The notes beneath the pieces were generated by a model that saw only the letters and a list, made by a program, of their open reading frames with translations, searched no databases and had not been told where the DNA came from. This document shows, one piece after another, positions 20,892 to 29,019 of a stretch of 30,068 nucleotides of DNA (positions are counted from its first letter, which is position 1; every line of letters starts with the position of its first letter). The stretch comes from an uncultured Oscillibacter sp. (lineage in GTDB: Bacteria > Bacillota > Clostridia > Oscillospirales > Oscillospiraceae): positions 1-30,068 of the forward strand of contig CAJUDW010000029.1 in NCBI GenBank assembly GCA_910584995.1, in the 5' to 3' direction. Position numbers and translations under genes: made by a program.

Positions 20892-21662
20892 ATGCTGTTG
20901 GCCATTGATGTGGGCAATTCCAACACGTCCATCGGCGTATTTGACAAAACCGGGGAGCTGCGTTTCCTGGCCTCCCTGGATACGGACAGCCGGAAGACTG
21001 CCGACCAAATTAGTATCGATCTGATGAACCTCTTCACACTGTACGGCTTCCGTTATACGGATGTTACTGGGGCTATCCTGTGCAGCGTGGTGCCGCCGCT
21101 GAATTTCGCTATGGGCAAGGCGCTGGCAAAGCTGCTGGGCCGGCCGCCTATGGTGGTGGGCCCCGGCGTGAAAACCGGGCTGAACATCCGGCTTACGGTC
21201 CAGACCCAGGTGGGAGCCGACATTGTGGCAGACGCGGTTTCCGCCCTGGAGAAATTCAAGCCCCCCATTATCACCATTGATATGGGCACGGCCACCACCA
21301 TTGGCGTGATTTCCCAGGGCCGCACCTATGAGGGGGGGCTATTGCTGCCCGGCGTCAACGTCTCCCTTGAAGCCTTGAGCCGCCGGGCAGCCCAGCTGCC
21401 GGACATCTCTTTGCAGCACCCAAAGGCCCTGATTGGGAAGAATACGGAGGACTGTATGCGATCCGGTATTGTCTACGGCACCGCCGGGATGCTGGATGGC
21501 ATCATTAATCGGATCCGGGAGGAATTCCCCGGCCAGGAGGTCAGCGCAGTAGCCACTGGCGGAAACGCCCCGGTGATTGTCCGCTACTGTAAGAACCACA
21601 TTGTCTACGACAAATACCTGCTGATGAACGGCCTTTGGACTATCTATCAGCGGAACAAATGA
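20892..21662 (+). CDS. coaX: type III pantothenate kinase
   Basis: A 256-residue CoaX, first step of coenzyme A synthesis: ATP plus pantothenate to 4'-phosphopantothenate. Phosphate-loop motif AIDVGNSNTSIGVF (D6), substrate motif VGADIVADAV (about residues 107-115), and DMGTATTIGV (D130), with GGLLLPGV following. ATG 20892 has GGAGGGAGGGG upstream and gives the family start MLLAIDVGN; the open frame further upstream overlaps the promoter. Confidence 0.97.
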   Translation: MLLAIDVGNSNTSIGVFDKTGELRFLASLDTDSRKTADQISIDLMNLFTLYGFRYTDVTGAILCSVVPPLNFAMGKALAKLLGRPPMVVGPGVKTGLNIRLTVQTQVGADIVADAVSALEKFKPPIITIDMGTATTIGVISQGRTYEGGLLLPGVNVSLEALSRRAAQLPDISLQHPKALIGKNTEDCMRSGIVYGTAGMLDGIINRIREEFPGQEVSAVATGGNAPVIVRYCKNHIVYDKYLLMNGLWTIYQRNK

Positions 21663-21690
21663 AAAGAGAGCGGCAAAGCCGCTCTCTTTT
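21662..21690. terminator. bidirectional terminator between coaX and pfp
   Basis: A perfect 13-bp stem AAAAGAGAGCGGC (21662-21674) with 21678-21690, three-base loop. A-rich and T-rich feet serve both converging genes. Confidence 0.88.
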
Positions 21691-21705
21691 GCTGCCGTAT
21701 GGCGC

Positions 21706-22944
21706 TTATTTCGCCAGGACCTTCTTCAGCTTGGCAAAACGGGGCAGGGAATCCTGTTTGGGCAGCTTGGGCTCGCCTTGGATCAGGGGCAGGGCATAGT
21801 CAATGAAGGGCTTCTCCACACCATTATGGGCGGCGTTGATCCACTCCAGAGGCACCTTCTTCTCCGTATTGGCCACATCCGTCAGGCCCAGAAGCTTGGT
21901 CTTGCAGACGTATTTCCCGTCCTCATAGGTCCGCTCAAAGCCCACCATCTTGTCGGTGATGCCGGCCACGGCGTTCTCCACAGCGGCCTTACCGGACATA
22001 TAACTCTCCTCAATATCGGTCTCGGAGGCCAGATGGGCGCCGCAGCGCTGCAGCAGGCTTAACTCAATGCCCCGGACTTTGGCGCCGGTACGCTCCTTGA
22101 TGACCTGGGCCAGCATTGCGGCCAGGCCGCCCAGCTGGGCATGGCCGAAGCCGTCGGTGGCAGAGGTTTTGGCCTCGGAGACGAAAGAGCCGTCGGCATA
22201 GTGGATACCCTCGGAGACAGCTACCATGCAGTTACCCTTCTCCTTGTAGATGCGTTCCACATCCTTCAGGAACGCGTCCATATCAAAGTCCACCTCAGGG
22301 AGGTAGATGAGATCGGGGCCTGCGCCGTATGCGCTGGCTAGGGAGGCGGCAGCGGTCAGCCAGCCGGCGTGGCGGCCCATGATCTCAATCACGCAGACCA
22401 TGCCGGTATCATAAACACGGGCGTCTTGATAGACCTCCATGCAGGAGGTGGCAATATATTTGGCGGCAGAAGCGAAGCCGGGGCAGTGATCCGTGCCGAA
22501 GAGGTCGTTGTCAATGGTCTTAGGCACGCCCATAACCCGGCATTCATAGCCGGCCTTCTGCATATATTTGCTAATTTTGTTGCAGGTATCCATAGAATCG
22601 TTGCCGCCATTATAGAAGAAATAACGGACGTCATACTTCTTGAAGATCTCCAGAATCCGCTTGTAATCCGTGTCGTCCACATCCGGATCCGCCATCTTGT
22701 AGCGGCAGGAGCCCAGGGCAGAGGAGGGGGTGTACTTCAGCAGCGCCAGTTCGGCAGGATCCTCCTGGCCCATGTCAAACAGGCGGTCGTTCAGCACGCC
22801 TTTGATGCCGTGTTCCGCACCCAGGACACGGGTAATATTGGGGTTCTTCAACGCAGTGTCCACAACACCGTATACGCTGGCGTTGATTACGGAAGTGGGG
22901 CCGCCGGACTGGCCGACAATACAGGCACCTTTCAGTTCGCTCAT
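21706..22944 (-). CDS. pfp: 6-phosphofructokinase, PPi-dependent type
   Basis: A 412-residue phosphofructokinase making fructose-1,6-bisphosphate. GQSGGPTSVINAS binds the phosphoryl donor, GGNDSMDT has Asp where ATP enzymes have Gly (GGDGS), and PKTIDNDL contains the catalytic Asp; MGRHAGWL contacts fructose-6-phosphate. The Asp in GGNDS indicates PPi as donor, an inference from the family. The Asn in that motif replaces the usual Asp. I prefer the second ATG at 22944 because AGGAGG then stands nine bases away; the first ATG (22953) directly abuts it. It diverges from fba, the next glycolytic step. Confidence 0.93.
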   Translation of the reverse strand: MSELKGACIVGQSGGPTSVINASVYGVVDTALKNPNITRVLGAEHGIKGVLNDRLFDMGQEDPAELALLKYTPSSALGSCRYKMADPDVDDTDYKRILEIFKKYDVRYFFYNGGNDSMDTCNKISKYMQKAGYECRVMGVPKTIDNDLFGTDHCPGFASAAKYIATSCMEVYQDARVYDTGMVCVIEIMGRHAGWLTAAASLASAYGAGPDLIYLPEVDFDMDAFLKDVERIYKEKGNCMVAVSEGIHYADGSFVSEAKTSATDGFGHAQLGGLAAMLAQVIKERTGAKVRGIELSLLQRCGAHLASETDIEESYMSGKAAVENAVAGITDKMVGFERTYEDGKYVCKTKLLGLTDVANTEKKVPLEWINAAHNGVEKPFIDYALPLIQGEPKLPKQDSLPRFAKLKKVLAK

Positions 22945-23024
22945 AGGAATCATCCTCCTGAATAAAAAAGATTATTTTAACCGGCAGGCTGTGCCGGGGC
23001 GGCCTGCCAAATTATGACGTGTTT

Positions 23025-23053
23025 ATCATATCATTGAAAAAAACAAATGTAAA
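23025..23053 (-). promoter_or_regulatory. pfp promoter
   Basis: On the minus strand TTTACA (23053-23048), 17-bp spacer, TATGAT (23030-23025). The leader carries a GGCAGGC/GCCTGCC hairpin (22983-23008). Confidence 0.7.
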
Positions 23054-23056
23054 TAC

Positions 23057-23084
23057 TTGCATTTTATTTTTTTTGTGATATGAT
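23057..23084 (+). promoter_or_regulatory. fba promoter
   Basis: TTGCAT (23057-23062), 16-bp T-rich spacer, TATGAT (23079-23084). Its -35 is three bases from the pfp -35, back to back. Confidence 0.75.
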
Positions 23085-23174
23085 TTGTGGTGAACATGTT
23101 TTTGCCTTTTTTGCCGGTTTTTTCCGGCTGCCGGCAGAGGGGGCGGGGCAAATAAAGTAAAGGAGTTGTTCATT

Positions 23175-24143
23175 ATGCCACTGGTCACTACTACTGAGAT
23201 GTTCAAGAAGGCTTACAGCGGCGGCTACGCCATCGGTGCCTTCAACGTCAACAACATGGAGATCGTGCAGGGCATTACCGAGGCCGCCAGAGAGGAGAAG
23301 GCCCCCCTGATCCTTCAGGTTTCCAAGGGCGCCCGGGCCTATGCCAACCACACCTACCTTGTCAAGCTGGTAGAGGCCGCCGTGATTGAGTGCCCGGAGA
23401 TCCCCATCGCCCTGCACCTGGATCACGGTCCTGACTTTGAGACCTGCAAGTCCTGCATTGACGGCGGCTTCACCTCCGTCATGATCGACGCCAGTTCCAA
23501 GCCCTTCGCTGAGAACATCGAGATCACCAAGAAGGTTGTCGAGTACGCCCATGACCACGGCGTGGTTGTGGAAGCCGAGTTGGGCACCCTGGCCGGTGTG
23601 GAGGACGATGTGAAGGTTTCCGCCAAGGATTCCTCCTATACCCGTCCCGAAGAGGTGGAAGAGTTCGTTACTAAGACTGGCTGCGACTCCCTGGCCATTG
23701 CCGTCGGCACCAGCCACGGTGCCTATAAGTTCACTGCTGCCCAGTGCACCCGGAACGAGAAGGGTGAACTGGTTCCCCCGCCCCTGCGGTTCGATATTCT
23801 GGAAGAAGTATCCAAACGCCTGCCTGGGTTCCCCATCGTGCTCCACGGCTCCTCCAGCGTGCCCCAGGAGTATGTGCGGATGATCAACGGTAACGGCGGC
23901 AAGATGCCCGACGCTGTCGGTATTCCCGAGGAGCAGCTCCGCCAGGCCGCCCGCAGCGCCGTCTGCAAGATCAACATTGACTCCGACCTGCGCCTGGCCA
24001 TGACCGGTACCATCCGGGCTTTCTTCAACGAGCATCCCGACAAGTTCGATCCCCGGGAGTATCTGAAGCCCGCCCGCGCCAACATTAAGGAACTGGTCCG
24101 CCACAAGCTGATCGACGTCTTGGGCTGCGACCACAAGGCGTAA
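23175..24143 (+). CDS. fba: class II fructose-bisphosphate aldolase
   Basis: A 322-residue zinc aldolase splitting fructose-1,6-bisphosphate into dihydroxyacetone phosphate and glyceraldehyde-3-phosphate. D83-H84 in HLDHGPDFETC, H181 in VGTSHGAYKF and H224 in VLHGSSSVP are the catalytic Asp and zinc ligands. ATG at 23175 follows AAGGAG. Codon use is strongly biased (GCC, AAG, ATC), fitting high expression. A leader of about 85 bases contains a CCGG-TTTTTT-CCGG hairpin. Confidence 0.96.
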   Translation: MPLVTTTEMFKKAYSGGYAIGAFNVNNMEIVQGITEAAREEKAPLILQVSKGARAYANHTYLVKLVEAAVIECPEIPIALHLDHGPDFETCKSCIDGGFTSVMIDASSKPFAENIEITKKVVEYAHDHGVVVEAELGTLAGVEDDVKVSAKDSSYTRPEEVEEFVTKTGCDSLAIAVGTSHGAYKFTAAQCTRNEKGELVPPPLRFDILEEVSKRLPGFPIVLHGSSSVPQEYVRMINGNGGKMPDAVGIPEEQLRQAARSAVCKINIDSDLRLAMTGTIRAFFNEHPDKFDPREYLKPARANIKELVRHKLIDVLGCDHKA

Positions 24144-24175
24144 GACTGCACATACAGCAATCTTGCCGTATATGC

Positions 24176-24206
24176 CCCGGGAGGCGCACAGCGCCTCCCG
24201 GGTTTT
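24176..24206 (+). terminator. fba terminator
   Basis: A perfect 12-bp stem CCCGGGAGGCGC/GCGCCTCCCGGG with an ACA loop, then TTTT. Confidence 0.9.
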
Positions 24207-24259
24207 GTGTCTTTCCCGGCTCTTCCGCATAAGATGAAGGGAAGAGGAGGGGAGCTCCC

Positions 24260-24763
24260 ATGCGTTTTTCTAAAAGCTATGACCGGCGGGCTGCGATCAT
24301 GTATGCCCATCAGTGGGCCTATGGCCGGAACCCCCGGTTCTACGATTACGAGGATCTGGGAGGCGACTGTACAAACTTTGCCTCTCAGTGCATTTTTGCC
24401 GGCAGCGGCGTGATGAATTTCACCCCCGACTACGGCTGGTACTACATCGACTCCAATCAAAAAGCCCCTGCCTGGACCGGCGTACCTTATCTCTGGAACT
24501 TTCTGACCCGGAACAGGCCGTCCCCTGGACCGGTGGGGATCCCCTGTGAACTGGAGGATCTCCGTCCGGGTGATCTGATTCAGCTTTCTTTTAAGGGGGA
24601 GACCTTTCAGCACTCGCCGGTTGTGGTGTCCATTGGCAGAAATCCGGCTCCGGAAAACATCCTGATTGCTGCCCACAGCTATGATGCGGACAACCGGCCC
24701 CTTTCCACATATGAATACAAGGATATCCGGTTCCTCCATATGATCGGCGTTGTGCGGCCATAG
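24260..24763 (+). CDS. amidase-domain (Amidase_6) protein
   Basis: A 167-residue papain-like protein of the putative amidase family (PF12671 type). Start YDRRAAIMYAHQWAYGRNP, catalytic Cys in GGDCTNFASQCIFAG (about residue 36), HSPVVVSIG-type His at about 118, then AAHSYDADNRPLSTY. No signal peptide or membrane helix is seen, so it acts inside the cell, perhaps in the mother cell or spore. GAGGGGAG precedes the ATG. A loose CATAAGAT in 24228-24235 might be a sporulation sigma -10, but this is weak. Substrate unknown. Confidence 0.85.
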   Translation: MRFSKSYDRRAAIMYAHQWAYGRNPRFYDYEDLGGDCTNFASQCIFAGSGVMNFTPDYGWYYIDSNQKAPAWTGVPYLWNFLTRNRPSPGPVGIPCELEDLRPGDLIQLSFKGETFQHSPVVVSIGRNPAPENILIAAHSYDADNRPLSTYEYKDIRFLHMIGVVRP

Positions 24764-24776
24764 AGGGGGAAACAGG

Positions 24777-24806
24777 GAATGGGCCGCTCTTTTGGGCGGC
24801 CCATTC
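24777..24806. terminator. terminator between the amidase gene and the recombinase
   Basis: An 11-bp stem GAATGGGCCGC (24777-24787) with 24796-24806, eight-base loop, then TTTAT. It also lies just after the end of the minus-strand recombinase. Confidence 0.8.
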
Positions 24807-24807
24807 T

Positions 24808-25845
24808 TTATAAATCCTTCTTTTTCCTTTGGTTTTTTATATGTGATAAGGGATTTGCCTTTGCAGCAATTCGAAGGGCTTCGTTGTCAATATGGGTATA
24901 TATTTCTGTGGTATTTAAATGCTCGTGTCCCAAAACCTCCTGGACAGCCCGTACATCCACACCGTTTTGCAGCATGAGTGTTGCGGCGGTGTGGCGGAGT
25001 TTGTGGGAGGAATATTGGGTGGAGTCCAATCCAGCCTCTCCCAGCCGTTTTTTGACCATGGCATGGACCATGGACCGGCTGACCCGCTTGTTCTGGGAGG
25101 AGAGGAAGAGGGCCTGTTCATCCTGGCCTTTGATGGGACGCCGCATGGCCAGATACCGTTTTAAGGCGTCCTGACAGGCGTCGTTCAGGAAAATCATGCG
25201 GACTTTATTTCCTTTGCCCAGTACCCGCAGGGTCTCGCCCTGGATATCATGGAGGTTCAGACTGACTAACTCGGAGATCCGCAGGCCGCAATTGAGAAAT
25301 AAGGTGAGGATACAGTAATCACGTTCCTGATTTTTCCCGTCCACAGATTCCAGGAGATTGACCGATTCCTCCAAAGTCAGAAATTTCGGCAGCGTTTTCA
25401 TCAGTTTAGGAGAATCAATATCTTTGACAGGATTTTCACGAAGTTGGTGGGTCTTATTGGTCAGATAACCGTAAAAAGACCGAATAGTGGCAATTTTCCT
25501 GGCCCGGGACGCGGCGTTCAGGCCATATTCCGGGCTGCGGCTCTGCTGATTCAAAACCCGGTCCCGGCTGAGATAAGCCATGTAGCCGTAGATATCTGTC
25601 AGGGTCACACTGGCAGCAAAGTCCAGATCAATATCCAGGATACTGATTCCATCCAGCGGCAGCCCGGCCAGGGCCGGATCGCGGGTCTGCTTGAGATACC
25701 GGAAAAAGTTCCGCAGATCCAGGAAATATTCGTCAACCGTGCGTCTGGAGTGGGCTTTGATGGTTTCGTGGTACGCCAGGAAATCCCGCAGGATTGGCGG
25801 CGCTTCCGTTCGGTAATCTGTCATATCATTGATGTCAGGAGCCAT
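24808..25845 (-). CDS. XerC-like tyrosine recombinase
   Basis: A 345-residue integrase-fold recombinase. SAM-like N-terminal domain (residues 15-145, with ARKIATIRSFYGYLTNK); catalytic residues R in NCGLRISELVSL, K in GKGNKVR, H-x2-R in HKLRHTAAT, H in LGHEHLNTTE and Tyr in IYTHIDN. It is longer than housekeeping XerC/XerD and has a basic tail (IKNQRKKKDL). Several ATGs near the start (25845, 25824) all lack a ribosome site; the nearest strong one, AGGGGAGG, is about 70 bases upstream, beyond a hairpin. It may be the XerC partner of XerD or a domesticated integrase. Confidence 0.88.
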   Translation of the reverse strand: MAPDINDMTDYRTEAPPILRDFLAYHETIKAHSRRTVDEYFLDLRNFFRYLKQTRDPALAGLPLDGISILDIDLDFAASVTLTDIYGYMAYLSRDRVLNQQSRSPEYGLNAASRARKIATIRSFYGYLTNKTHQLRENPVKDIDSPKLMKTLPKFLTLEESVNLLESVDGKNQERDYCILTLFLNCGLRISELVSLNLHDIQGETLRVLGKGNKVRMIFLNDACQDALKRYLAMRRPIKGQDEQALFLSSQNKRVSRSMVHAMVKKRLGEAGLDSTQYSSHKLRHTAATLMLQNGVDVRAVQEVLGHEHLNTTEIYTHIDNEALRIAAKANPLSHIKNQRKKKDL

Positions 25846-25861
25846 ATGGGCGGGGCTGCGA

Positions 25862-25900
25862 ATGTACGCAGGGCCGGTGTTTGCGGCTTCCTGCGTACAT
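25862..25900. repeat. 11-bp inverted repeat before the recombinase
   Basis: ATGTACGCAGG (25862-25872) and CCTGCGTACAT (25890-25900) are perfect inverted repeats 17 bases apart, between the ribosome-like AGGGGAGG and the recombinase start. On the minus strand the second arm contains an ATG opening a 21-codon frame whose TGA lies on the recombinase's first codons. Confidence 0.6.
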
Positions 25901-25923
25901 ACAGGCTGGATTGGCCTCCCCTG

Positions 25924-25953
25924 AATTGAACAAAATTTTTATTTTGTTCAATT
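25924..25953. repeat. AT-rich perfect palindrome near the recombinase
   Basis: AATTGAACAAAAT (25924-25936) and complement (25941-25953), 13 bp with a TTTT loop. It shares AATTrAACAAAA with the palindrome at 19055-19084. It may be an operator or a repeat. The rest of 25954-26137 holds only a GGACAGC/GCTGTCC hairpin (26099-26117). Confidence 0.6.
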
Positions 25954-26140
25954 ATTTATATGGTCCCAAAACCTCCTCTCTTTAGATAGGCTCTTTGAAA
26001 ATTCATAAAATCCGCCTCTGCGGGCCAAGCTATCTTTGCCTGCAGAACAGCGGCCAACGGGCCCGCTTGTCCCAGCCTGCCCGGATTCCTGCACCTGCGG
26101 ACAGCGTGCCGCTGTCCGGATAACTTGTCAGAAACGGATG

Positions 26141-26380
26141 ATGCGAATGAGTTTGATTCCCTGTACCAGTCAATGTGTCTACCAGTCCGACGGCGTATGT
26201 ACGTTGGACAGCGCTGCGGCTGCCGGTGTGCCGTCCCTTGGCGGCGCCTGTGTCCATTTTATTCCTTCGGACGCAAAGCGGCTCGGATCGCCTCACCGAT
26301 ATTTCGAGCCGGCAGCAATGCGAGACCCGGGAAATCCCCCAGCTTCTCCAGCCGGTGGGCCGGAATCACACATTTCTTGA
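26141..26380 (+). CDS. small Cys-rich protein, convergent with radA
   Basis: A 79-residue frame from ATG 26141 (alternatives 26138 and 26147). The N-terminal part, IPCTSQCVYQSDGVCTLD followed by ACVHFIP, has the pattern C-x3-C-x-Y-Q-x2-G-x-C-x-L...C-x2-F that I associate with very small clostridial proteins (sometimes misnamed hydroxymyristoyl-ACP dehydratase). Four cysteines suggest metal binding. After HFIPSDAK the sequence is an antisense reading of radA and is probably not meaningful, giving a 122-base convergent overlap. There is no good ribosome site. Confidence 0.45.
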   Translation: MRMSLIPCTSQCVYQSDGVCTLDSAAAAGVPSLGGACVHFIPSDAKRLGSPHRYFEPAAMRDPGNPPASPAGGPESHIS

Positions 26381-27629
26381 AGCCAAGCCGCCTGGCCTCG
26401 CTGACCCGCTGGGCCAGCTGGCTGACCGTCCGCAGTTCCCCCGTCAGGCCAACCTCCCCGATGGCTACCAGATCGCCAGGCACGGGCCTGTCCAGATAAC
26501 TGGAAGCCAGGGCCACTACCGCCGCCAGATCGGCGGCGGGTTCGTCCAGCCAGAGGCCGCCGATGATATTCAGATAGGCGTCGCAGGCAGAGATCCGGAG
26601 CCCTCCCCGCTTTTCCAGGACTGCCAGCAGCATGGCTGACCGGTTGTAGTCGAACCCATTACTGGTACGACGGGGGTTCCCTCCTGCTGAGGTGACCACC
26701 AGGGCCTGGATTTCCGCCAGAACCGGCCGGACGCCCTCCATCACACAGGTGACACAGGTGCCGGGGGCGTCGTCCGGACGGCCGGAAAGCAACATCTCAG
26801 ACGGGTTTTCCACCTGGGAAAGCCCCTCGTCCCGCATTTCAAAAACACCGATCTCATTTGTAGCGCCAAAGCGGTTTTTCGCAGCCCGCAAGATCCGGTA
26901 AGAGGTATGCTGATCCCCCTCAAAATACAAAACGCAGTCTACCATGTGCTCCAAGACCTTCGGCCCGGCGATGGATCCTTCTTTGTTTACATGGCCGATG
27001 ACAAATACGGTAATCCCCTGCCCTTTTGCCAGCTGCATCAAGGCCATGGTGCAGTCCTTTACCTGGCTGACGCTGCCTGCCGGAGAATCCAGGGCGTCGT
27101 TGTATAGGGTCTGGATGGAGTCCACAATCAAAATGTCCGGCTGTTCTGCCGTCACGGACTCCAGCATACCCCCTAAGCTGGTTTCAGAGATCACATAGAG
27201 GCTGGCGCTTTCCACCCGCAGGCGTTTTGCCCGGAGTTTCAGCTGGTGCTCCGACTCCTCCCCGGATACATACAGCACCTTGGAGGATTCGCAGAGCCGG
27301 CTGCAAATTTGCAGCATCAAGGTGGATTTTCCGATCCCCGGTGCGCCGCCTACCAGCACCAGGGAACCCTTTACCGCACCGCCGCCCAATACCCGGTCCA
27401 GTTCCCTCATCCCGGTGGGGAACCGGATCTCTTCATCACTCTGTAAATCCGTAATCGGACATGCCTTACGGGCTGTGAAGTTTTTTTGCTTTCCAGATTT
27501 AAAGGCGCATTTCGGCGTTTCCGGCTGCTCTGTAATGGTGTTCCAAGCACCGCAGGCGGGGCACTTCCCCGCCCATTTTGGGGTTTCGTTCCCACAGGCG
27601 GTGCAGTAGAACAGTGTCTTTTGTTTCAT
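26259..27629 (-). CDS. radA: RadA DNA repair ATPase
   Basis: A 456-residue RecA-like helicase/ATPase acting in recombination intermediates. Zinc finger C8-x2-C11...C23-x2-C26; Walker A GGAPGIGKST at about residues 94-103; Walker B ILIVDSIQT; RadA motif KNRFGATNEIGVFEM; and a Lon-protease-like C-terminal domain (GGLWLDEPAADLA, GEVGLTGELR). GGAGGA precedes the ATG. It starts 16 bases after cwlD and is in one operon with it. Confidence 0.96.
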   Translation of the reverse strand: MKQKTLFYCTACGNETPKWAGKCPACGAWNTITEQPETPKCAFKSGKQKNFTARKACPITDLQSDEEIRFPTGMRELDRVLGGGAVKGSLVLVGGAPGIGKSTLMLQICSRLCESSKVLYVSGEESEHQLKLRAKRLRVESASLYVISETSLGGMLESVTAEQPDILIVDSIQTLYNDALDSPAGSVSQVKDCTMALMQLAKGQGITVFVIGHVNKEGSIAGPKVLEHMVDCVLYFEGDQHTSYRILRAAKNRFGATNEIGVFEMRDEGLSQVENPSEMLLSGRPDDAPGTCVTCVMEGVRPVLAEIQALVVTSAGGNPRRTSNGFDYNRSAMLLAVLEKRGGLRISACDAYLNIIGGLWLDEPAADLAAVVALASSYLDRPVPGDLVAIGEVGLTGELRTVSQLAQRVSEARRLGFKKCVIPAHRLEKLGDFPGLALLPARNIGEAIRAALRPKE

Positions 27630-27645
27630 CTGGCTTCCTCCGTAC

Positions 27646-28374
27646 TTACGGAGCCTCCTCCCCTGCCAGCATACGAAGGTATCCGGCGGCGATGGCTGCC
27701 GCCAGCCGGGTCTGATAGGAGGGCTCCTGCAATTTGACGGCCTCTGAGGCGTTGGACAGGAACCCGCACTCCACGATCACCCCGGGGGCGTCAATATGTT
27801 TCATCAGATAAATAGTGGCCGGGATCGGCCGGGCCTGCTTTTCGTTTCCGGCGTTGACGGAGCCGTTCAGCGAGTCCTGAATCAGGTTTGCCAGTCCCTC
27901 CGCCCCATCTTGCCGGTTCCAGAAGGCCTGGGCTCCTTGGGTGGTTGGAGAGGACGGCAGGCTGTTTTGGTGGATGCTCAGAAGGACGGTGTTTTCCGTG
28001 CCGTTCACCAGTTCCACCCGGTTCCGGATATCCGAAGCCTTCTGGGCCCGGATGCTGCTGTCATCCGTGGCAACCGACACGTCCTCTGTGCGGATCATAA
28101 CCGTCTTTTGCCCCGCAAAGCGCAGCAGATCCTGCAGGCGCAGGGCGACAGCCAGATTCAGGCCGCTTTCCTTTACGCCGGATGGCGAAACCGCACCGCC
28201 GTCCACACCCCCATGCCCTGCGTCAACCACCACTGTCACAGGTGTTTCCGCATAGACGGAAAAGGCCGGCACACCGGATCTCCCGCCGAACCACAGTACT
28301 GCGGCCAGTCCCGCCACAAAGCAGAAAAACAGGCCGGTTAACAGGAAAACACGTTTTTGTAAGACAAGAAACAT
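27646..28374 (-). CDS. cwlD: CwlD, N-acetylmuramoyl-L-alanine amidase
   Basis: A 242-residue Amidase_3 enzyme. An N-terminal signal anchor (residues 7-30) is followed by the zinc amidase domain: H54 (VDAGHGGVDGG), E69 (GVKESG), H135 (LSIHQN) and catalytic E202 (VIVECGFLSN). CwlD begins muramic-delta-lactam formation in spore cortex. I chose the ATG at 28374: AGGGGG lies eight bases before it and the length matches CwlD. A longer frame reaching 28458 would run through the promoter. radA follows; a hairpin (27638-27653) covers the cwlD stop and part of the radA ribosome site. Confidence 0.93.
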   Translation of the reverse strand: MFLVLQKRVFLLTGLFFCFVAGLAAVLWFGGRSGVPAFSVYAETPVTVVVDAGHGGVDGGAVSPSGVKESGLNLAVALRLQDLLRFAGQKTVMIRTEDVSVATDDSSIRAQKASDIRNRVELVNGTENTVLLSIHQNSLPSSPTTQGAQAFWNRQDGAEGLANLIQDSLNGSVNAGNEKQARPIPATIYLMKHIDAPGVIVECGFLSNASEAVKLQEPSYQTRLAAAIAAGYLRMLAGEEAP

Positions 28375-28417
28375 CAGCGGCACCCCCTGAGAGGAGCCTA
28401 TGCCTGCCTGCTTATCC

Positions 28418-28446
28418 ATTATACCGGCTTTGTCCGATGAAAGCAA
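28418..28446 (-). promoter_or_regulatory. cwlD-radA promoter
   Basis: On the minus strand TTGCTT (28446-28441), 17-bp spacer, perfect TATAAT (28423-28418). This looks like a vegetative promoter and may drive radA in growth as well as cwlD. Confidence 0.75.
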
Positions 28447-28563
28447 CCGGAATTTCACTGTTCCCCCCTTTCCTGCTCCGGCATAGAATGGGGTGAGCGC
28501 GGCCAGGCCGCGCGGCTATACCGCAATATACTGCAAAAGAATGATAAGGAGGTTTTATCACGG

Positions 28564-29019
28564 ATGGAAAAACCCAATCCCAACACAACACCCTGCGGCG
28601 TCGGCAAGGGCTGCCTGCCCGGCTGCTGCGCGCCGCTGGCGTTCCCGTATGTTCCTATTCAGGATAAGGATCCTGTCCGCTATAACCGGATGGAGGCCCT
28701 CCAAACCGGTACGCTGTTCCCGGGGCTGAACCTGCCCTTCAAAGCGGCTATCCAGAGCCAGACAAAGCTGGCCAACACCGCTCTTGTAGAACTGATGGCC
28801 CTAGATTTTGCTATTGACGAACTGGGCCTTTATTTGACCACCCACGCCAACGACCAGGAGGTTTTGCAGCTATACTGGTCCTATATCAAGCTGGCCCAGG
28901 AGGGCCGGGAGAAATATGAGAAGATGTACGGTCCCCTCCTCCAGACGGATTTGACCCCGGAAGAGGGGTTTGCCTGGCTGAAAGATCCCTGGCCCTGGGA
29001 CTTTGGAGGGAATGACTGA
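28564..29019 (+). CDS. CotJA-CotJB fusion, spore coat protein
   Basis: A 151-residue protein joining two spore-coat proteins usually encoded separately. Residues 1-60 match CotJA (CLPGCCAPLAFPYVPIQ, MEALQTGTLFPGLNLPF). Residues 62-151 match CotJB (LMALDFAIDELGLYLTTHAND, YWSYIKLAQEGREKYEKMYGP, the closing DPWPWDF). They run in one frame with no stop or new start between. AAGGAGG stands ten bases before the ATG. The TGATG overlap couples it to cotJC. SigE control is known for cotJ in Bacillus; a SigE promoter is not clear here. Confidence 0.88.
   Translation: MEKPNPNTTPCGVGKGCLPGCCAPLAFPYVPIQDKDPVRYNRMEALQTGTLFPGLNLPFKAAIQSQTKLANTALVELMALDFAIDELGLYLTTHANDQEVLQLYWSYIKLAQEGREKYEKMYGPLLQTDLTPEEGFAWLKDPWPWDFGGND

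Noticed and set aside
28497..28513. 17-bp GC palindrome (GCGCGGCC-A-GGCCGCGC) before cotJ
   Set aside because: Single-base centre and no T tract; not convincing as a terminator or operator.
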